DNA of 64,000 bases, taken from NCBI GenBank assembly GCA_047975205.1, contig JBKEDC010000043.1:124001-188000 (forward strand). The letters are read 5' to 3'. The stretch is from JBKEDC01 sp047975205. Its GTDB lineage: Bacteria; Bacteroidota; Bacteroidia; Bacteroidales; Prolixibacteraceae. A model generated the notes under the pieces. That model saw nothing but the letters and a program-made list of their open reading frames with translations, ran no database searches and had not been told where the DNA came from. A program made the position numbers and the translations under genes. Below, piece after piece: positions 52,939 to 61,207 of this stretch. Each line of letters opens with the position of its first letter. Positions within the stretch are counted from its first letter, which is position 1.

Positions 52939-53706
52939 TTATTTGTCGCGAGTAAAAACCCAATTATCACCTTTGCTCAAATCATTATTAAAATAGTAGC
53001 CATCGTAGTCGAAAGCTTGCAATTCTTCGGGTATTTGTATCTTATTTTTAATCATAAACCTACACATCATACCTCTAGCTTGCTTGGCATAAATGACAAT
53101 TGTTTTATACGTCCCGTTTTTACTATTTTTAAATTCGGGTACAATAATACGACCTTTTAATTTCTTTTTATCAATTGCTTTAAAATATTCATTGGACGCT
53201 AAATTAATTAAAACTCCGTCATTTTGCCCCAAAAGTTCATTTATATGCAATGTTATACTCTCTTTCCAGAACTCGTAAAGGTCTTTCTTTCCGGAAACGC
53301 TCAATTTTGTACCCATTTCCAAACGGTAGGGCTGAATTAAATCTAATGGGCGGAGCACGCCATACAGACCGGATAATATCCGCAGATGATTTTGTGCGAA
53401 TTCGAGCTCTTGATCATCAAAGCTTTTGGCATTCATACCTCCAAATACAGCTCCATTGAAAGCCAAGAGCGATTGCTTAGCATTTGTTGTTGTAAAAGGT
53501 GTTTTCCACATAAGATTTCTACTTTCATTTGCCATTGCTAATTCAGAAGGAATTCCTTGAAGACTCATTAAATCACTTGCTTTCAATTGTTTTAATCGTT
53601 GATTAATAAGCTCTGATTGTTTTAAAAACTGGGCTTGCGAAAAATTTGACGTAGAAGCAGGAGTTTCAAAATCGAGCAACTTTGCCGGCGATATTATGGC
53701 TATCAT
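52939..53706 (-). CDS. yaaA: Peroxide stress protein YaaA (DUF328)
   Basis: 255 residues of the YaaA family, which limits free iron and DNA damage during peroxide stress in E. coli. Motifs: MIAIISPAKLLDFE at the start, LLAFNGAVFGGMNAKSF, RILSGLYGVLRPLDLIQPYR, LINLASNEYFKAI. The basic, helix-hairpin-helix-like fold is known from the family. It is followed by folE after 5 bases. Confidence 0.94.
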   Translation of the reverse strand: MIAIISPAKLLDFETPASTSNFSQAQFLKQSELINQRLKQLKASDLMSLQGIPSELAMANESRNLMWKTPFTTTNAKQSLLAFNGAVFGGMNAKSFDDQELEFAQNHLRILSGLYGVLRPLDLIQPYRLEMGTKLSVSGKKDLYEFWKESITLHINELLGQNDGVLINLASNEYFKAIDKKKLKGRIIVPEFKNSKNGTYKTIVIYAKQARGMMCRFMIKNKIQIPEELQAFDYDGYYFNNDLSKGDNWVFTRDK

Positions 53707-53796
53707 AATGTTGTCAATAGGTTTTTATAGCAGAAACAACAAGTTTCTGATTAAGTAGTTTACATCAGTCATAATTCGACAAATTTAAACTTTAAG

Positions 53797-54294
53797 TTAA
53801 TGATACTTTGATTTCCTTGTGAAGGATAAAGCATATTTGGGGAATATTAACATCGGTAAAGCAACTCCCACTGCCAATAAGAACAGTGTAGTACTTGTAA
53901 TGATACTGTTGGCGAAGAACATCTTCATAAATTCATTCTGGAGTTCCGGATCATTTGAGTTTTGCATAAACATGATCAATGAAAAAACCATATTATAGGC
54001 ATACTTTCCGGGAATCATGGGTAATAATGCAGGTATGCAGAGTACCGTCATGGGCACTTTATTATACTTACCTAAAGCCATACTTCCGAATCCCACCACA
54101 AGAGCTCCTACAAACGACGAGACAGAAATATCTACTCCCGCATAATTCATTAAACAGTAACGCACCACATGCCCGGCTGCCGACAGCAAAGCAATAAATT
54201 TAAAGCTTCGAATCGGAGGATTTGAAATGGCACCAAATCCCATGCCGGCAATAGCTGCAAAGAACATATCTAGAATAATATTCACTCCTATCAT
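53797..54294 (-). CDS. Threonine/serine exporter ThrE, small subunit (DUF3815 / ThrE_2)
   Basis: 165 residues with five predicted membrane helices, the C-terminal half of a split ThrE exporter. MGFGAISNPP and VGFGSMALGKYNKVPMTVLC, and the loop LLPMIPGKYAYNMVF, match the family. It exports Thr or Ser with its partner. It overlaps the large-subunit gene by 4 bases and is certainly in the same operon. Confidence 0.88.
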   Translation of the reverse strand: MIGVNIILDMFFAAIAGMGFGAISNPPIRSFKFIALLSAAGHVVRYCLMNYAGVDISVSSFVGALVVGFGSMALGKYNKVPMTVLCIPALLPMIPGKYAYNMVFSLIMFMQNSNDPELQNEFMKMFFANSIITSTTLFLLAVGVALPMLIFPKYALSFTRKSKYH

Positions 54295-55097
54295 AATAAT
54301 CCTCCCTTAGTAATGATTAAAGTTAGCCCCAAACCGAATGCCAAACAAACAATGATGAGCAAACCGTTAATCAAGCGTGTAATTCCGGTAAGCACATGTC
54401 CTTCAATGGCATCTATTACCCCATTAATGAGAGGAACTCCCGGCACTAAAAACAAGACGCTGGTGGCTAGAGCTATTTCAGATGTTGTATTGCAACATAA
54501 GGCAACCGATGTGAATATCGACGCCACAAAGGCAGTTAACAATACTTGCAGATAATTATTAAGCCGATGTGCTGCCAAGAAACCTCGAAAATAAAATGCA
54601 ACAGCCGTCGCTAAAAAAACGATAAGTATGGAAAGCGCATCACCGCCAAACAATTGACAGAAGGCGGCATTGGCAGCACTTGCCATTAACAGCGTGTTCA
54701 CTCTGCTTAAGCGTGGTGTTGAAATAATATGTTCGTAGCGATGAAGCAGCTCTTCGAAATCTATTTTTTCATCATAGCAAGTCCAACTTAGCGAACTTAA
54801 GCGAGCATTATGCTCAAAGTTAATCGGAAGATGCTGTACTTCAACCGTTTCTGTGGTTTGTAAATGCAAATCGACATCTTTCACTGTGCCGATGATATGC
54901 TGTGTAAATACACAAAGTTCAACGTCATAGCCATACGCTTCGCCAATTCTTCGTGTGTTGCGAATAACCCGTGAAGTATGCACTCCGCACCCCATAAGAT
55001 GCGAAGCATAACTCAACAGAAATTGAGTTATAACATAAAGTTTTTCATTATCGTTTTCTTGCATAAGGTGATATAAGTTGCGATTACCCTCAAACAT
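54291..55097 (-). CDS. Threonine/serine exporter ThrE, large subunit (DUF1212)
   Basis: 268 residues from ATG 55097 (MFEGNRNLYHL). N-terminal soluble domain with MGCGVHTSRVIRNTRRIGEA, then five membrane helices; LFLVPGVPLINGVIDAIEGH is the signature of the family. In Corynebacterium the two parts form one chain. A TTG at 55106 would add three residues. A terminator-like hairpin at 55134-55176 lies only 36 bases upstream and separates it from a cobalamin riboswitch unit; no good promoter fits in that gap, so readthrough control is possible. Confidence 0.88.
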   Translation of the reverse strand: MFEGNRNLYHLMQENDNEKLYVITQFLLSYASHLMGCGVHTSRVIRNTRRIGEAYGYDVELCVFTQHIIGTVKDVDLHLQTTETVEVQHLPINFEHNARLSSLSWTCYDEKIDFEELLHRYEHIISTPRLSRVNTLLMASAANAAFCQLFGGDALSILIVFLATAVAFYFRGFLAAHRLNNYLQVLLTAFVASIFTSVALCCNTTSEIALATSVLFLVPGVPLINGVIDAIEGHVLTGITRLINGLLIIVCLAFGLGLTLIITKGGLL

Positions 55098-55133
55098 AGT
55101 AAACAAAATTTAAATTACAATTTATTGAATGAG

Positions 55134-55176
55134 CAAAAAAACGAGGGGGAAAGCTTGTCGGATTAGCCTCCCCCTC
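55134..55176 (-). terminator. Terminator of the riboswitch transcript
   Basis: On the minus strand, arms GAGGGGGA/TCCCCCTC enclose an 18-base loop and are followed by CG and seven T. It lies 45 bases after the small ORF and just before the ThrE operon. Confidence 0.85.
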
Positions 55177-55221
55177 TCCTTTCAAGATAACAGTATATAT
55201 TAATTACTCGAATTAATCATT

Positions 55222-55353
55222 TTAACCAAAAATTAACATGCAACATCTATTCTTAGATGCCTTTGGTGCACAAAAAGCATCGTGCAGCCTGACAAGCAGC
55301 TCATAAACTTCATATAAAAGTAAAAACAAACAAAAGTGTGTTACAATCATCAT
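55222..55353 (-). CDS. 43-codon Cys-rich ORF under the cobalamin riboswitch
   Basis: It reads from ATG 55353 (a second ATG follows at once) to TAA at 55222 and gives a peptide with a hydrophobic start (MMIVTHFCLFLLLYEVYELL) and a basic, Cys-rich end (CAPK... NRCC). It has four Cys, at 8, 28, 37 and 38. It lies 35 bases after the riboswitch P1 stem and before a strong terminator, so it is the only ORF of that transcript. I do not recognise the product, and coding is not proven; it might be a leader peptide. Confidence 0.45.
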   Translation of the reverse strand: MMIVTHFCLFLLLYEVYELLVRLHDAFCAPKASKNRCCMLIFG

Positions 55354-55388
55354 TTAAGCTCCATTCCCCGAAAGCTCAAAACTATCAT

Positions 55389-55564
55389 ACATTGGCAGGT
55401 CTCCTGACTTATCCTACTTAAAACAAACCTTCCCATGTAAAAACACAGTGGTTATCGGGTATCGTTTTAAGCTTGCATAGGATTCACAGTAGCGGGTCTG
55501 CTCAGGATTCTCACCTGATTCCCTCTTCGTCATAATTGCCTGAATAGCAATACTGAACCAACGT
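55389..55564 (-). promoter_or_regulatory. Cobalamin riboswitch
   Basis: The minus strand shows the conserved core: GAGGGAATCAGGTGAGAATC, GCAGACCCGCTACTGTGA and the B12 box AGTCAGGAGACCTGCC. Closing stem P1 is ACGTTGG (55564-55558) with CCAATGT (55395-55389). It binds adenosyl- or related cobalamin and shuts expression when B12 is plentiful. What it controls here is unusual: a 43-codon ORF, a terminator, and beyond it the ThrE exporter genes. No B12 uptake gene is nearby. Confidence 0.93.
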
Positions 55565-55568
55565 TCTG

Positions 55569-55600
55569 CAAATATAGTTGATTTTGTATTGGAATAGCAA
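55569..55600 (-). promoter_or_regulatory. Promoter of the cobalamin riboswitch transcript
   Basis: Minus strand TTG (55600-55598), 21 bases, TATATTTG (55576-55569), so RNA would start at about 55564, the first base of P1. Confidence 0.8.
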
Positions 55601-56036
55601 GCTATTTTGCTCAGATTTTTTACGATTGATTATTTTTTCAGCACACACCTTCTTAATATAATGTGCAGACAGGTATAATTGTCTTCATTCTTAATCGAGA
55701 AATAGCAGAAAATACGCTCGGCAGACTCATTCCTGCCTGAGATTTCATACGAAAAATGCAATGTGTTTAATTTATGTATTAATAACAGATTGAAAAACAA
55801 CTCAGCGTCTTCATTCTATTCGAGAGAATAGTTAGAATATGATTCAAAAAATGAATATCTCGATGAAACACACGCTAAAGAACAGAGCACAACAATCTGT
55901 GAAACAACAAATTAGAAATACCATTTATTGTAAAAACAAAAAGATGCAGAACATGAGCCAAATGCAGGATGGCAATAGACATAAGCTCTGTTTTCCGCAA
56001 ACAAAGAAAAGGTGTCGAGATGCCAATTTATTTTAT
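55601..56036. other. Gap between riboswitch promoter and gyrB promoter
   Basis: About 430 AT-rich bases. A plus-strand frame of 78 codons (from 55839) exists, but it has no family features, is rich in Lys, Asn and Gln, and runs across the gyrB promoter; I do not call it a gene. Nothing else was recognised. Confidence 0.4.
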
Positions 56037-56044
56037 TATATTTG
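56037..56044 (+). promoter_or_regulatory. -7 box of gyrB
   Basis: TATATTTG, 63 bases ahead of the ATG at 56108. The -33 site reads TCG at 19 bases instead of TTG. Confidence 0.55.
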
Positions 56045-56107
56045 CCTTGTTATTTTGTTTTCAAAAGCAAAATAGACTTTCATATAAACATATTTTCAAC
56101 TCGATAT

Positions 56108-58063
56108 ATGAGCGAAGAATTAGAAAACAAATCAAGTAATTATGGTGCTGACAGCATTCAGGTTCTTGAAGGATTAGAGGCAGTGCGCAAGCGTCCTGCC
56201 ATGTATATTGGCGATGTGAACGAAAAAGGCTTACACCACCTTGTTTATGAGGTTGTAGATAATTCTATTGATGAAGCTTTAGCCGGCTACTGCAACAACA
56301 TTGATGTTTTTATTAATGAAGACAATTCAATCACAGTCTGTGATGATGGCCGTGGTATTCCAACCGAAACCCACTCTAAGGAGAAAAAATCAGCTCTTGA
56401 AGTTGTTATGACTGTGCTTCACGCCGGTGGTAAGTTCGATAAAGGATCATATAAAGTTTCGGGAGGATTGCACGGTGTGGGTGTTTCATGTGTGAATGCC
56501 CTTTCAACACACCTAAAAGCTGAAGTATATCGCGAAGGTAAAATTTGGAATCAGGAGTTCAGTATCGGCAAGCCGCTTTACGATGCAAAAATAGTTGGCG
56601 AAACCGATAAAACAGGAACAACTGTAACCTTCAAGCCCGATAGCGACATATTCTTAACCACAGTATATAAATATGATATCTTGGCAGGCAGATTACGCGA
56701 ACTGGCGTTTTTGAATGCCGGTGTAAAGCTTATTCTTACCGACCGCCGCGAAAAAGATGAGGAAGGCAATTTCCGTACAGAAATTTTCTATTCCGAAAAG
56801 GGTTTAGCCGAATTTGTTGATTACCTTGACGGCACTCGCGAAAAACTCATTGAAGAGGTTATTCACATTATCAATGAAAAAGGAGAAGTTCCGGTAGAAA
56901 TAGCCATGAGCTATAACACGTCATTCTCTGAGAATATTCATTCTTATGTAAATAATATCAACACCATAGAAGGTGGTACTCACCTAACCGGTTTTCGCCG
57001 AGGATTGACTCGCACGTTGAAAAACTATGCCGATAATTCAGGCATGTTAGCAAAATTGAAGTTTGACATTTCAGGAGATGACTTCCGTGAGGGACTTACA
57101 GCCGTTGTTTCTGTGAAAGTGGCAGAACCTCAGTTTGAGGGTCAGACTAAAACAAAACTAGGAAACTCTGAGGTTTCGCTTCCTGTTGATCAAGCTGTGA
57201 GCGAAATGCTTAACAACTATTTGGAAGAGAATCCGAAGGCTGCCAAAGCCATTGTAAACAAAGTGATTCTTGCTGCTCAAGCTCGCCATGCCGCTCGTAA
57301 AGCTCGTGAATTGGTGCAACGTAAAAACGTGATGACTGGTGGTGGTTTACCGGGTAAGCTTGCCGATTGCTCAGATAAAAACGCTGAAAATTGTGAAGTG
57401 TATTTAGTGGAGGGAGATTCGGCAGGCGGAACTGCCAAGCAAGGTCGCGATCGTAAATTTCAAGCCATCTTACCCCTACGCGGTAAAATCTTGAATGTGG
57501 AGAAAGCTCTTCAACACAAAGTATTAGAAAGCGAAGAGATTCGCAATATATTCACCGCATTAGGCGTTACTTTCGGAACTATTGATGATGAACGAGCAGT
57601 TAATATTGAAAAACTTCGTTATCACAAAGTTATTATCATGACCGATGCCGATGTTGACGGTGCACACATTGCTACGCTGATCATGACATTCTTTTTCCGC
57701 TACATGCGTGAAATTGTTGAAAATGGCTATTTGTATATTGCTACTCCTCCGCTATACTTGGTGCGTAAGGGCAAGAAGCAAGAATATGCTTGGACAGAAC
57801 AGCAGCGCCTACAGCTAATTCACGATTGGAACGAAGGCAAAGAAACCGGTGTTCACGTGCAACGCTATAAAGGTTTGGGTGAAATGAACGCCGAACAGCT
57901 TTGGGAAACTACCATGGATCCGGAAAGGCGCACACTTCGTCAGGTAACCATTGAAAATGCTGCTGAGGCCGATCGTACTTTCAGCATGCTGATGGGTGAT
58001 GAGGTTCCTCCTCGTCGTCAGTTCATTGAACAAAACGCTGTTTATGCCAATATCGATGCTTAA
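56108..58063 (+). CDS. gyrB: DNA gyrase subunit B
   Basis: ATPase subunit of gyrase, which introduces negative supercoils with GyrA. 651 residues from ATG 56108 (MSEELENKSSNYGADSIQVL). GHKL motifs: EVVDNSIDEALAG, CDDGRGIPTE, SGGLHGVGVSCVNAL. The TOPRIM domain has EGDSAGG and MTDADVDGAHI, and the C-terminal tail LQRYKGLGEMNAEQLWETTM-like segment is present. The longer frame from 56012 includes the -7 box and is not likely. A strong terminator follows. Confidence 0.97.
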   Translation: MSEELENKSSNYGADSIQVLEGLEAVRKRPAMYIGDVNEKGLHHLVYEVVDNSIDEALAGYCNNIDVFINEDNSITVCDDGRGIPTETHSKEKKSALEVVMTVLHAGGKFDKGSYKVSGGLHGVGVSCVNALSTHLKAEVYREGKIWNQEFSIGKPLYDAKIVGETDKTGTTVTFKPDSDIFLTTVYKYDILAGRLRELAFLNAGVKLILTDRREKDEEGNFRTEIFYSEKGLAEFVDYLDGTREKLIEEVIHIINEKGEVPVEIAMSYNTSFSENIHSYVNNINTIEGGTHLTGFRRGLTRTLKNYADNSGMLAKLKFDISGDDFREGLTAVVSVKVAEPQFEGQTKTKLGNSEVSLPVDQAVSEMLNNYLEENPKAAKAIVNKVILAAQARHAARKARELVQRKNVMTGGGLPGKLADCSDKNAENCEVYLVEGDSAGGTAKQGRDRKFQAILPLRGKILNVEKALQHKVLESEEIRNIFTALGVTFGTIDDERAVNIEKLRYHKVIIMTDADVDGAHIATLIMTFFFRYMREIVENGYLYIATPPLYLVRKGKKQEYAWTEQQRLQLIHDWNEGKETGVHVQRYKGLGEMNAEQLWETTMDPERRTLRQVTIENAAEADRTFSMLMGDEVPPRRQFIEQNAVYANIDA

Positions 58064-58087
58064 GCATCTTTCTTTGATATAAGAACC

Positions 58088-58124
58088 AAAGCACCCTTAG
58101 TTAACTACTCCGGGTGCTTTTTTT
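58088..58124 (+). terminator. Terminator of gyrB
   Basis: Arms AAAGCACCC/GGGTGCTTT with a 15-base loop, followed by a T run, 24 bases after the gyrB stop. Confidence 0.9.
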
Positions 58125-58154
58125 ATTAAACTTATTATTGAACCTACATATATC

Positions 58155-58751
58155 ATGAAAAACATTTGTGTATTCGCATCATCATCTGATGCATTAAAAC
58201 AAATTTACAAAGATGAAGCACTCTTGCTTTCTCAACTCTTAGGCGAACATCAGCTCAATTTAGTAAATGGTGGAGCTAATGTCGGGCTCATGGAAGAGAT
58301 GCTCAAAAAGGCTCAGGCATGCGGGGCTCAAACCATTGGCATCATTCCCGAGAAAATGGAAAAAGTAAACCTAATCTCCTCACATATTGATGAACTCATC
58401 ATAAGCAGCGATATGAAAGAACGTAAGGCCATCATGCGCCAACGCTCTGATGCCTTCATTGCTCTTGCCGGTGGTTTTGGCACATTGGAAGAAATTTTAG
58501 AAGTTATTACACTAAAACAGTTAGACTATCATAACAAGCCGATTGTGTTTATTAATACGAATGGTTTCTATGATGATTTATTTCGTCAATTTGAGAAATC
58601 TTATGAAGAAAACTTTGCCAAGCCGGTTTATCAAACATTATACCATATAGCCGGCAATGCACATGAAGCCATGGAACACATATTGAACTACACAGAAAAG
58701 ACCAGAGTTTCCAAATGGTTTGAAGTTCCTAATAACTCGTTAACAGAATAG
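58155..58751 (+). CDS. LOG family protein (TIGR00730 Rossmann fold)
   Basis: 198 residues. LOG proteins act as nucleoside 5'-monophosphate phosphoribohydrolases; the plant homologues release cytokinins. The N-terminus NICVFASSSDA, the loop LVNGGANVGLMEEM and the motif pair MKERKAIMRQRSDAFIALAG plus GFGTLEEILE are typical (PGGxGTxxE appears here as AGGFGTLEE, with Ala for Pro). The bacterial substrate is probably AMP or related nucleotides. It lies between gyrB and DUF819, and each neighbour has its own signals. Confidence 0.9.
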   Translation: MKNICVFASSSDALKQIYKDEALLLSQLLGEHQLNLVNGGANVGLMEEMLKKAQACGAQTIGIIPEKMEKVNLISSHIDELIISSDMKERKAIMRQRSDAFIALAGGFGTLEEILEVITLKQLDYHNKPIVFINTNGFYDDLFRQFEKSYEENFAKPVYQTLYHIAGNAHEAMEHILNYTEKTRVSKWFEVPNNSLTE

Positions 58752-58758
58752 CATTTTT

Positions 58759-58788
58759 TTGCATAATTTATTCTAAATGCTATTTTTG
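58759..58788 (+). promoter_or_regulatory. Promoter of the DUF819 gene
   Basis: TTG at 58759-58761, 19 bases, TATTTTTG at 58781-58788, 27 bases before the ATG. Confidence 0.8.
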
Positions 58789-58815
58789 CTACCATTCAAA
58801 ATCTAAATTCCCTTT

Positions 58816-60075
58816 ATGCATCACGGAGATCCGTTAATTACCAATGATGCCGTAACACTCGGTATCTTACTTGTCATGCTTGGTGGTATTTTTTATACCA
58901 GCTCACTTAAAAACTCCATTTTCACCAAATTCTACAAAGTAGTACCCATGCTTTTGCTGTGCTATTTTTTGCCTAGCTTGCTCACTACTTTCGGAATTGT
59001 TGATGGTGCAAACTCTAAATTATACTATATGGCTTCGCGCTATTTGCTGCCTGCCAGTTTAGTATTACTCACCCTAAGCATAGATTTAAAAGAAATATTT
59101 AAACTTGGGAATAAGGCAATTATCATGTTTCTTACGGGAACAGTAGGTATTATTATTGGCGGACCAATAGCCATTTTAATTGCTTCCGCCATTAGTCCTG
59201 ATTTAGTGGGAGGAAGCGGACCTGATGCTGTTTGGCGAGGAATGACCACTATTGCCGGCAGCTGGATTGGCGGCGGTGCAAATCAGGCTGCCATGTATGA
59301 AATATTTAAACCCTCGGATGCTTTATATTCCGTGATGATTACCATTGATGTTTTGGTTGCCGAAGTATGGATGGCATTTCTATTGATTGGAGTGGGAAGA
59401 CATAAACAAATTGACCATTTTTTTAAAGCCGATGCCGGATCTGTGGAAAGATTGCGCGACAAAATGCATGAATTCAGTCAACGCATAGCTCGTATTCCTT
59501 CAACCACCGATCTCATGGTCATTCTAGCTATTGGATTAGGTGCAACCGGACTCGCTCATTTTATTGCCGATTGGATTGCTCCATTTTTGGCTGCCCATGA
59601 TTCTTCGGGACTCATGCAAAAGATGAGTTTAACATCAGGATTCTTTTGGCTGATTATTTTATCTACCGCTTTTGGCATTCTACTCTCTTTTACCAAGCTA
59701 AAAAGCTATGAAGGTGCCGGAGCTTCAAAAATTGGCACGATATTTATTTATGTTCTTGTGGCAACTATTGGTATGAAAATGGATATCACCCAAATCTTTA
59801 AACACTTCGGTTTATTTGCCGTTGGTGCTATTTGGATGTTGATTCATGTGCTGCTCATGTTTTTTATGGCATGGCTGATAAAAGCTCCATTCTTCTTTTT
59901 AGCCGTAGGTAGTAAAGCAAATATCGGAGGGGCTGCCAGCGCACCCGTTGTAGCCGCAGCCTTTCACCCGTCGTTGGCCCCTGTCGGGGTTCTTCTTGCG
60001 GTATTGGGATATGTGCTCGGAACTTACGGTGCATGGCTTTGCGGATTACTTATGCAAGCAGCGTCAACAATGTAA
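58816..60075 (+). CDS. DUF819 family integral membrane protein
   Basis: 419 residues with about eleven hydrophobic helices. The DUF819 (YjcL-like) pattern is clear: SRYLLPASLVLLTLSIDLKE, TIAGSWIGGGANQAAMYEI, and near the end SKANIGGAASAPVVAAAF. The repeated Gly-rich loops in both halves suggest an inverted-repeat transporter, but no substrate is known. It has its own promoter and terminator. It is a distant relative of the protein at 46231. Confidence 0.85.
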   Translation: MHHGDPLITNDAVTLGILLVMLGGIFYTSSLKNSIFTKFYKVVPMLLLCYFLPSLLTTFGIVDGANSKLYYMASRYLLPASLVLLTLSIDLKEIFKLGNKAIIMFLTGTVGIIIGGPIAILIASAISPDLVGGSGPDAVWRGMTTIAGSWIGGGANQAAMYEIFKPSDALYSVMITIDVLVAEVWMAFLLIGVGRHKQIDHFFKADAGSVERLRDKMHEFSQRIARIPSTTDLMVILAIGLGATGLAHFIADWIAPFLAAHDSSGLMQKMSLTSGFFWLIILSTAFGILLSFTKLKSYEGAGASKIGTIFIYVLVATIGMKMDITQIFKHFGLFAVGAIWMLIHVLLMFFMAWLIKAPFFFLAVGSKANIGGAASAPVVAAAFHPSLAPVGVLLAVLGYVLGTYGAWLCGLLMQAASTM

Positions 60076-60085
60076 AATCTAAAAT

Positions 60086-60124
60086 AAAAGGGCTGTCTGA
60101 AATTTATCAGACAGCCCTTTTATT
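60086..60124 (+). terminator. Terminator of the DUF819 gene
   Basis: Perfect 15-bp stem AAAAGGGCTGTCTGA/TCAGACAGCCCTTTT, loop AATTTA, then TATT; 11 bases past the stop. Confidence 0.92.
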
Positions 60125-60408
60125 ATAATGCTTACGCCTTACTTGGTTATAGCACAGAGTCCTTATCTTTCAATATTTTCTGAAGCAACTCTAGCCATAT
60201 CTTTTGAACACACACGCTAACTGAAGTGCTTCATAGTCTTACTTGCCAGCAAGTTCTTTAATAAATTATTTTAATTTAAAACATTCCAAAATTATAAAAT
60301 ACATATTTATTTTTTAAATCTCAGAAAAAAGTTTTAAATAGATAACCGAACTCTTGTTTTTTTTATATAACTTCGGAAGACTAATTTCAACAAAGTAGAA
60401 ATGTAATT
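60125..60408. other. Gap before the lipoprotein cluster
   Basis: About 285 AT-rich bases. A -7-like TAACTTCG (60368-60375) lies 33 bases before the ATG of the first lipoprotein gene but lacks a -33 partner. Nothing else was recognised. Confidence 0.35.
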
Positions 60409-61153
60409 ATGAAAAATTTTATTCAAACAAAGCACATTTTATTTGCTTCCCTCATTTTGCTAGGGGGGGGTAATTTCTTGTTCCTCTGAAGATGTAGGAA
60501 CATTAAATGTTGAACCAAGTATTTCTAATAGAGTTAGGCTAATAGAGAATACCGATGTTCTTCCCTACATATCGGAGGACATGAAAAAGACAATAGCAAT
60601 GATTGATACGGTTAAAGGAGCAATTCCTATTGAAAAATTGCTTTCATACAATAATAATCTTACGCCTCTTTCTGCAGCGTCGAAACCAAGTTTAAGCACT
60701 CGAGATATCTCCGGCATACATGATGATGGTACGTTTACTGTTGCAAAGGGTTATTCAAACAAGACCATGCTATACTCCGGAGTTAAAACAACAATAAGTA
60801 CGGTGCAGGCTGCTAATTTTGGTTTTAAAACCGGCACCTATTACATTACGTGTGAGGCTATAAATGCTTTGGTTGCATATGATGATTCAGAATGGGAGTT
60901 CACTCCATTCATAGATGATAATGATATGGTGGGAATTGATCCTAATGATTTATCGAAACGCGGATACTATTTCGAAAAAATGCCTAGACAAAGATATAAT
61001 CTTACCACATATTTATGGGGTCTTACAAGTAATGCCTCAACTCCGACTATGCCTGATTGGTGGATTCCTATGAATCCGAATGACAAGCAAACACTGTATC
61101 CTACTGTTACCCAATTAGCCAAGCAGCTTCAATGGAGATTTTTTTCTGAATAA
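60409..61153 (+). CDS. Lipoprotein gene out of frame by one base in a G8 run (possibly phase-variable)
   Basis: From ATG 60409 the first 18 codons encode a signal peptide (MKNFIQTKHILFASLILL). They run into eight G (60463-60470), after which the frame hits TGA at 60487. With seven G the frame would read on as GGVISCSSED to the stop at 61151, giving 247 residues with a proper lipobox VISC. The downstream frame is open and coding in style (YYITCEAINALVAYDDSEWE; a C-terminal part rich in Trp, Pro and Tyr). The ATG at 60581 is inside it and is not a likely start. The family is not recognised. The gene is OFF in this sequence. Confidence 0.65.
60463..60470 (+). repeat. Run of eight G inside the signal-peptide codons
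   Basis: It is unusually long for this AT-rich window and sits just after codon 18, where a change of one base toggles the lipoprotein frame. It may be a slippage site or a homopolymer sequencing error. Confidence 0.9.
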
Positions 61154-61165
61154 TACACTTACAGC

Positions 61166-61195
61166 AATAAGAGATGCTTGATTGCATCTCTTATT
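61166..61195 (+). terminator. Hairpin between the first and second lipoprotein genes
   Basis: Perfect 12-bp stem AATAAGAGATGC/GCATCTCTTATT with loop TTGATT. It is followed by AAAAAC rather than T, so it may be weak or may act as an mRNA processing site. Confidence 0.55.
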
Positions 61196-61207
61196 AAAAA
61201 CACTATT

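Noticed and set aside
55839..56075. Plus-strand ORF of 78 codons ahead of gyrB
   Set aside because: Low-complexity Lys/Asn/Gln-rich composition, and it runs across the gyrB promoter.
60581..61153. A 190-codon gene starting at ATG 60581
   Set aside because: The open frame extends 111 bases further upstream to the G run and would have no signal peptide if started here. The lipobox upstream shows that the real start is at 60409.
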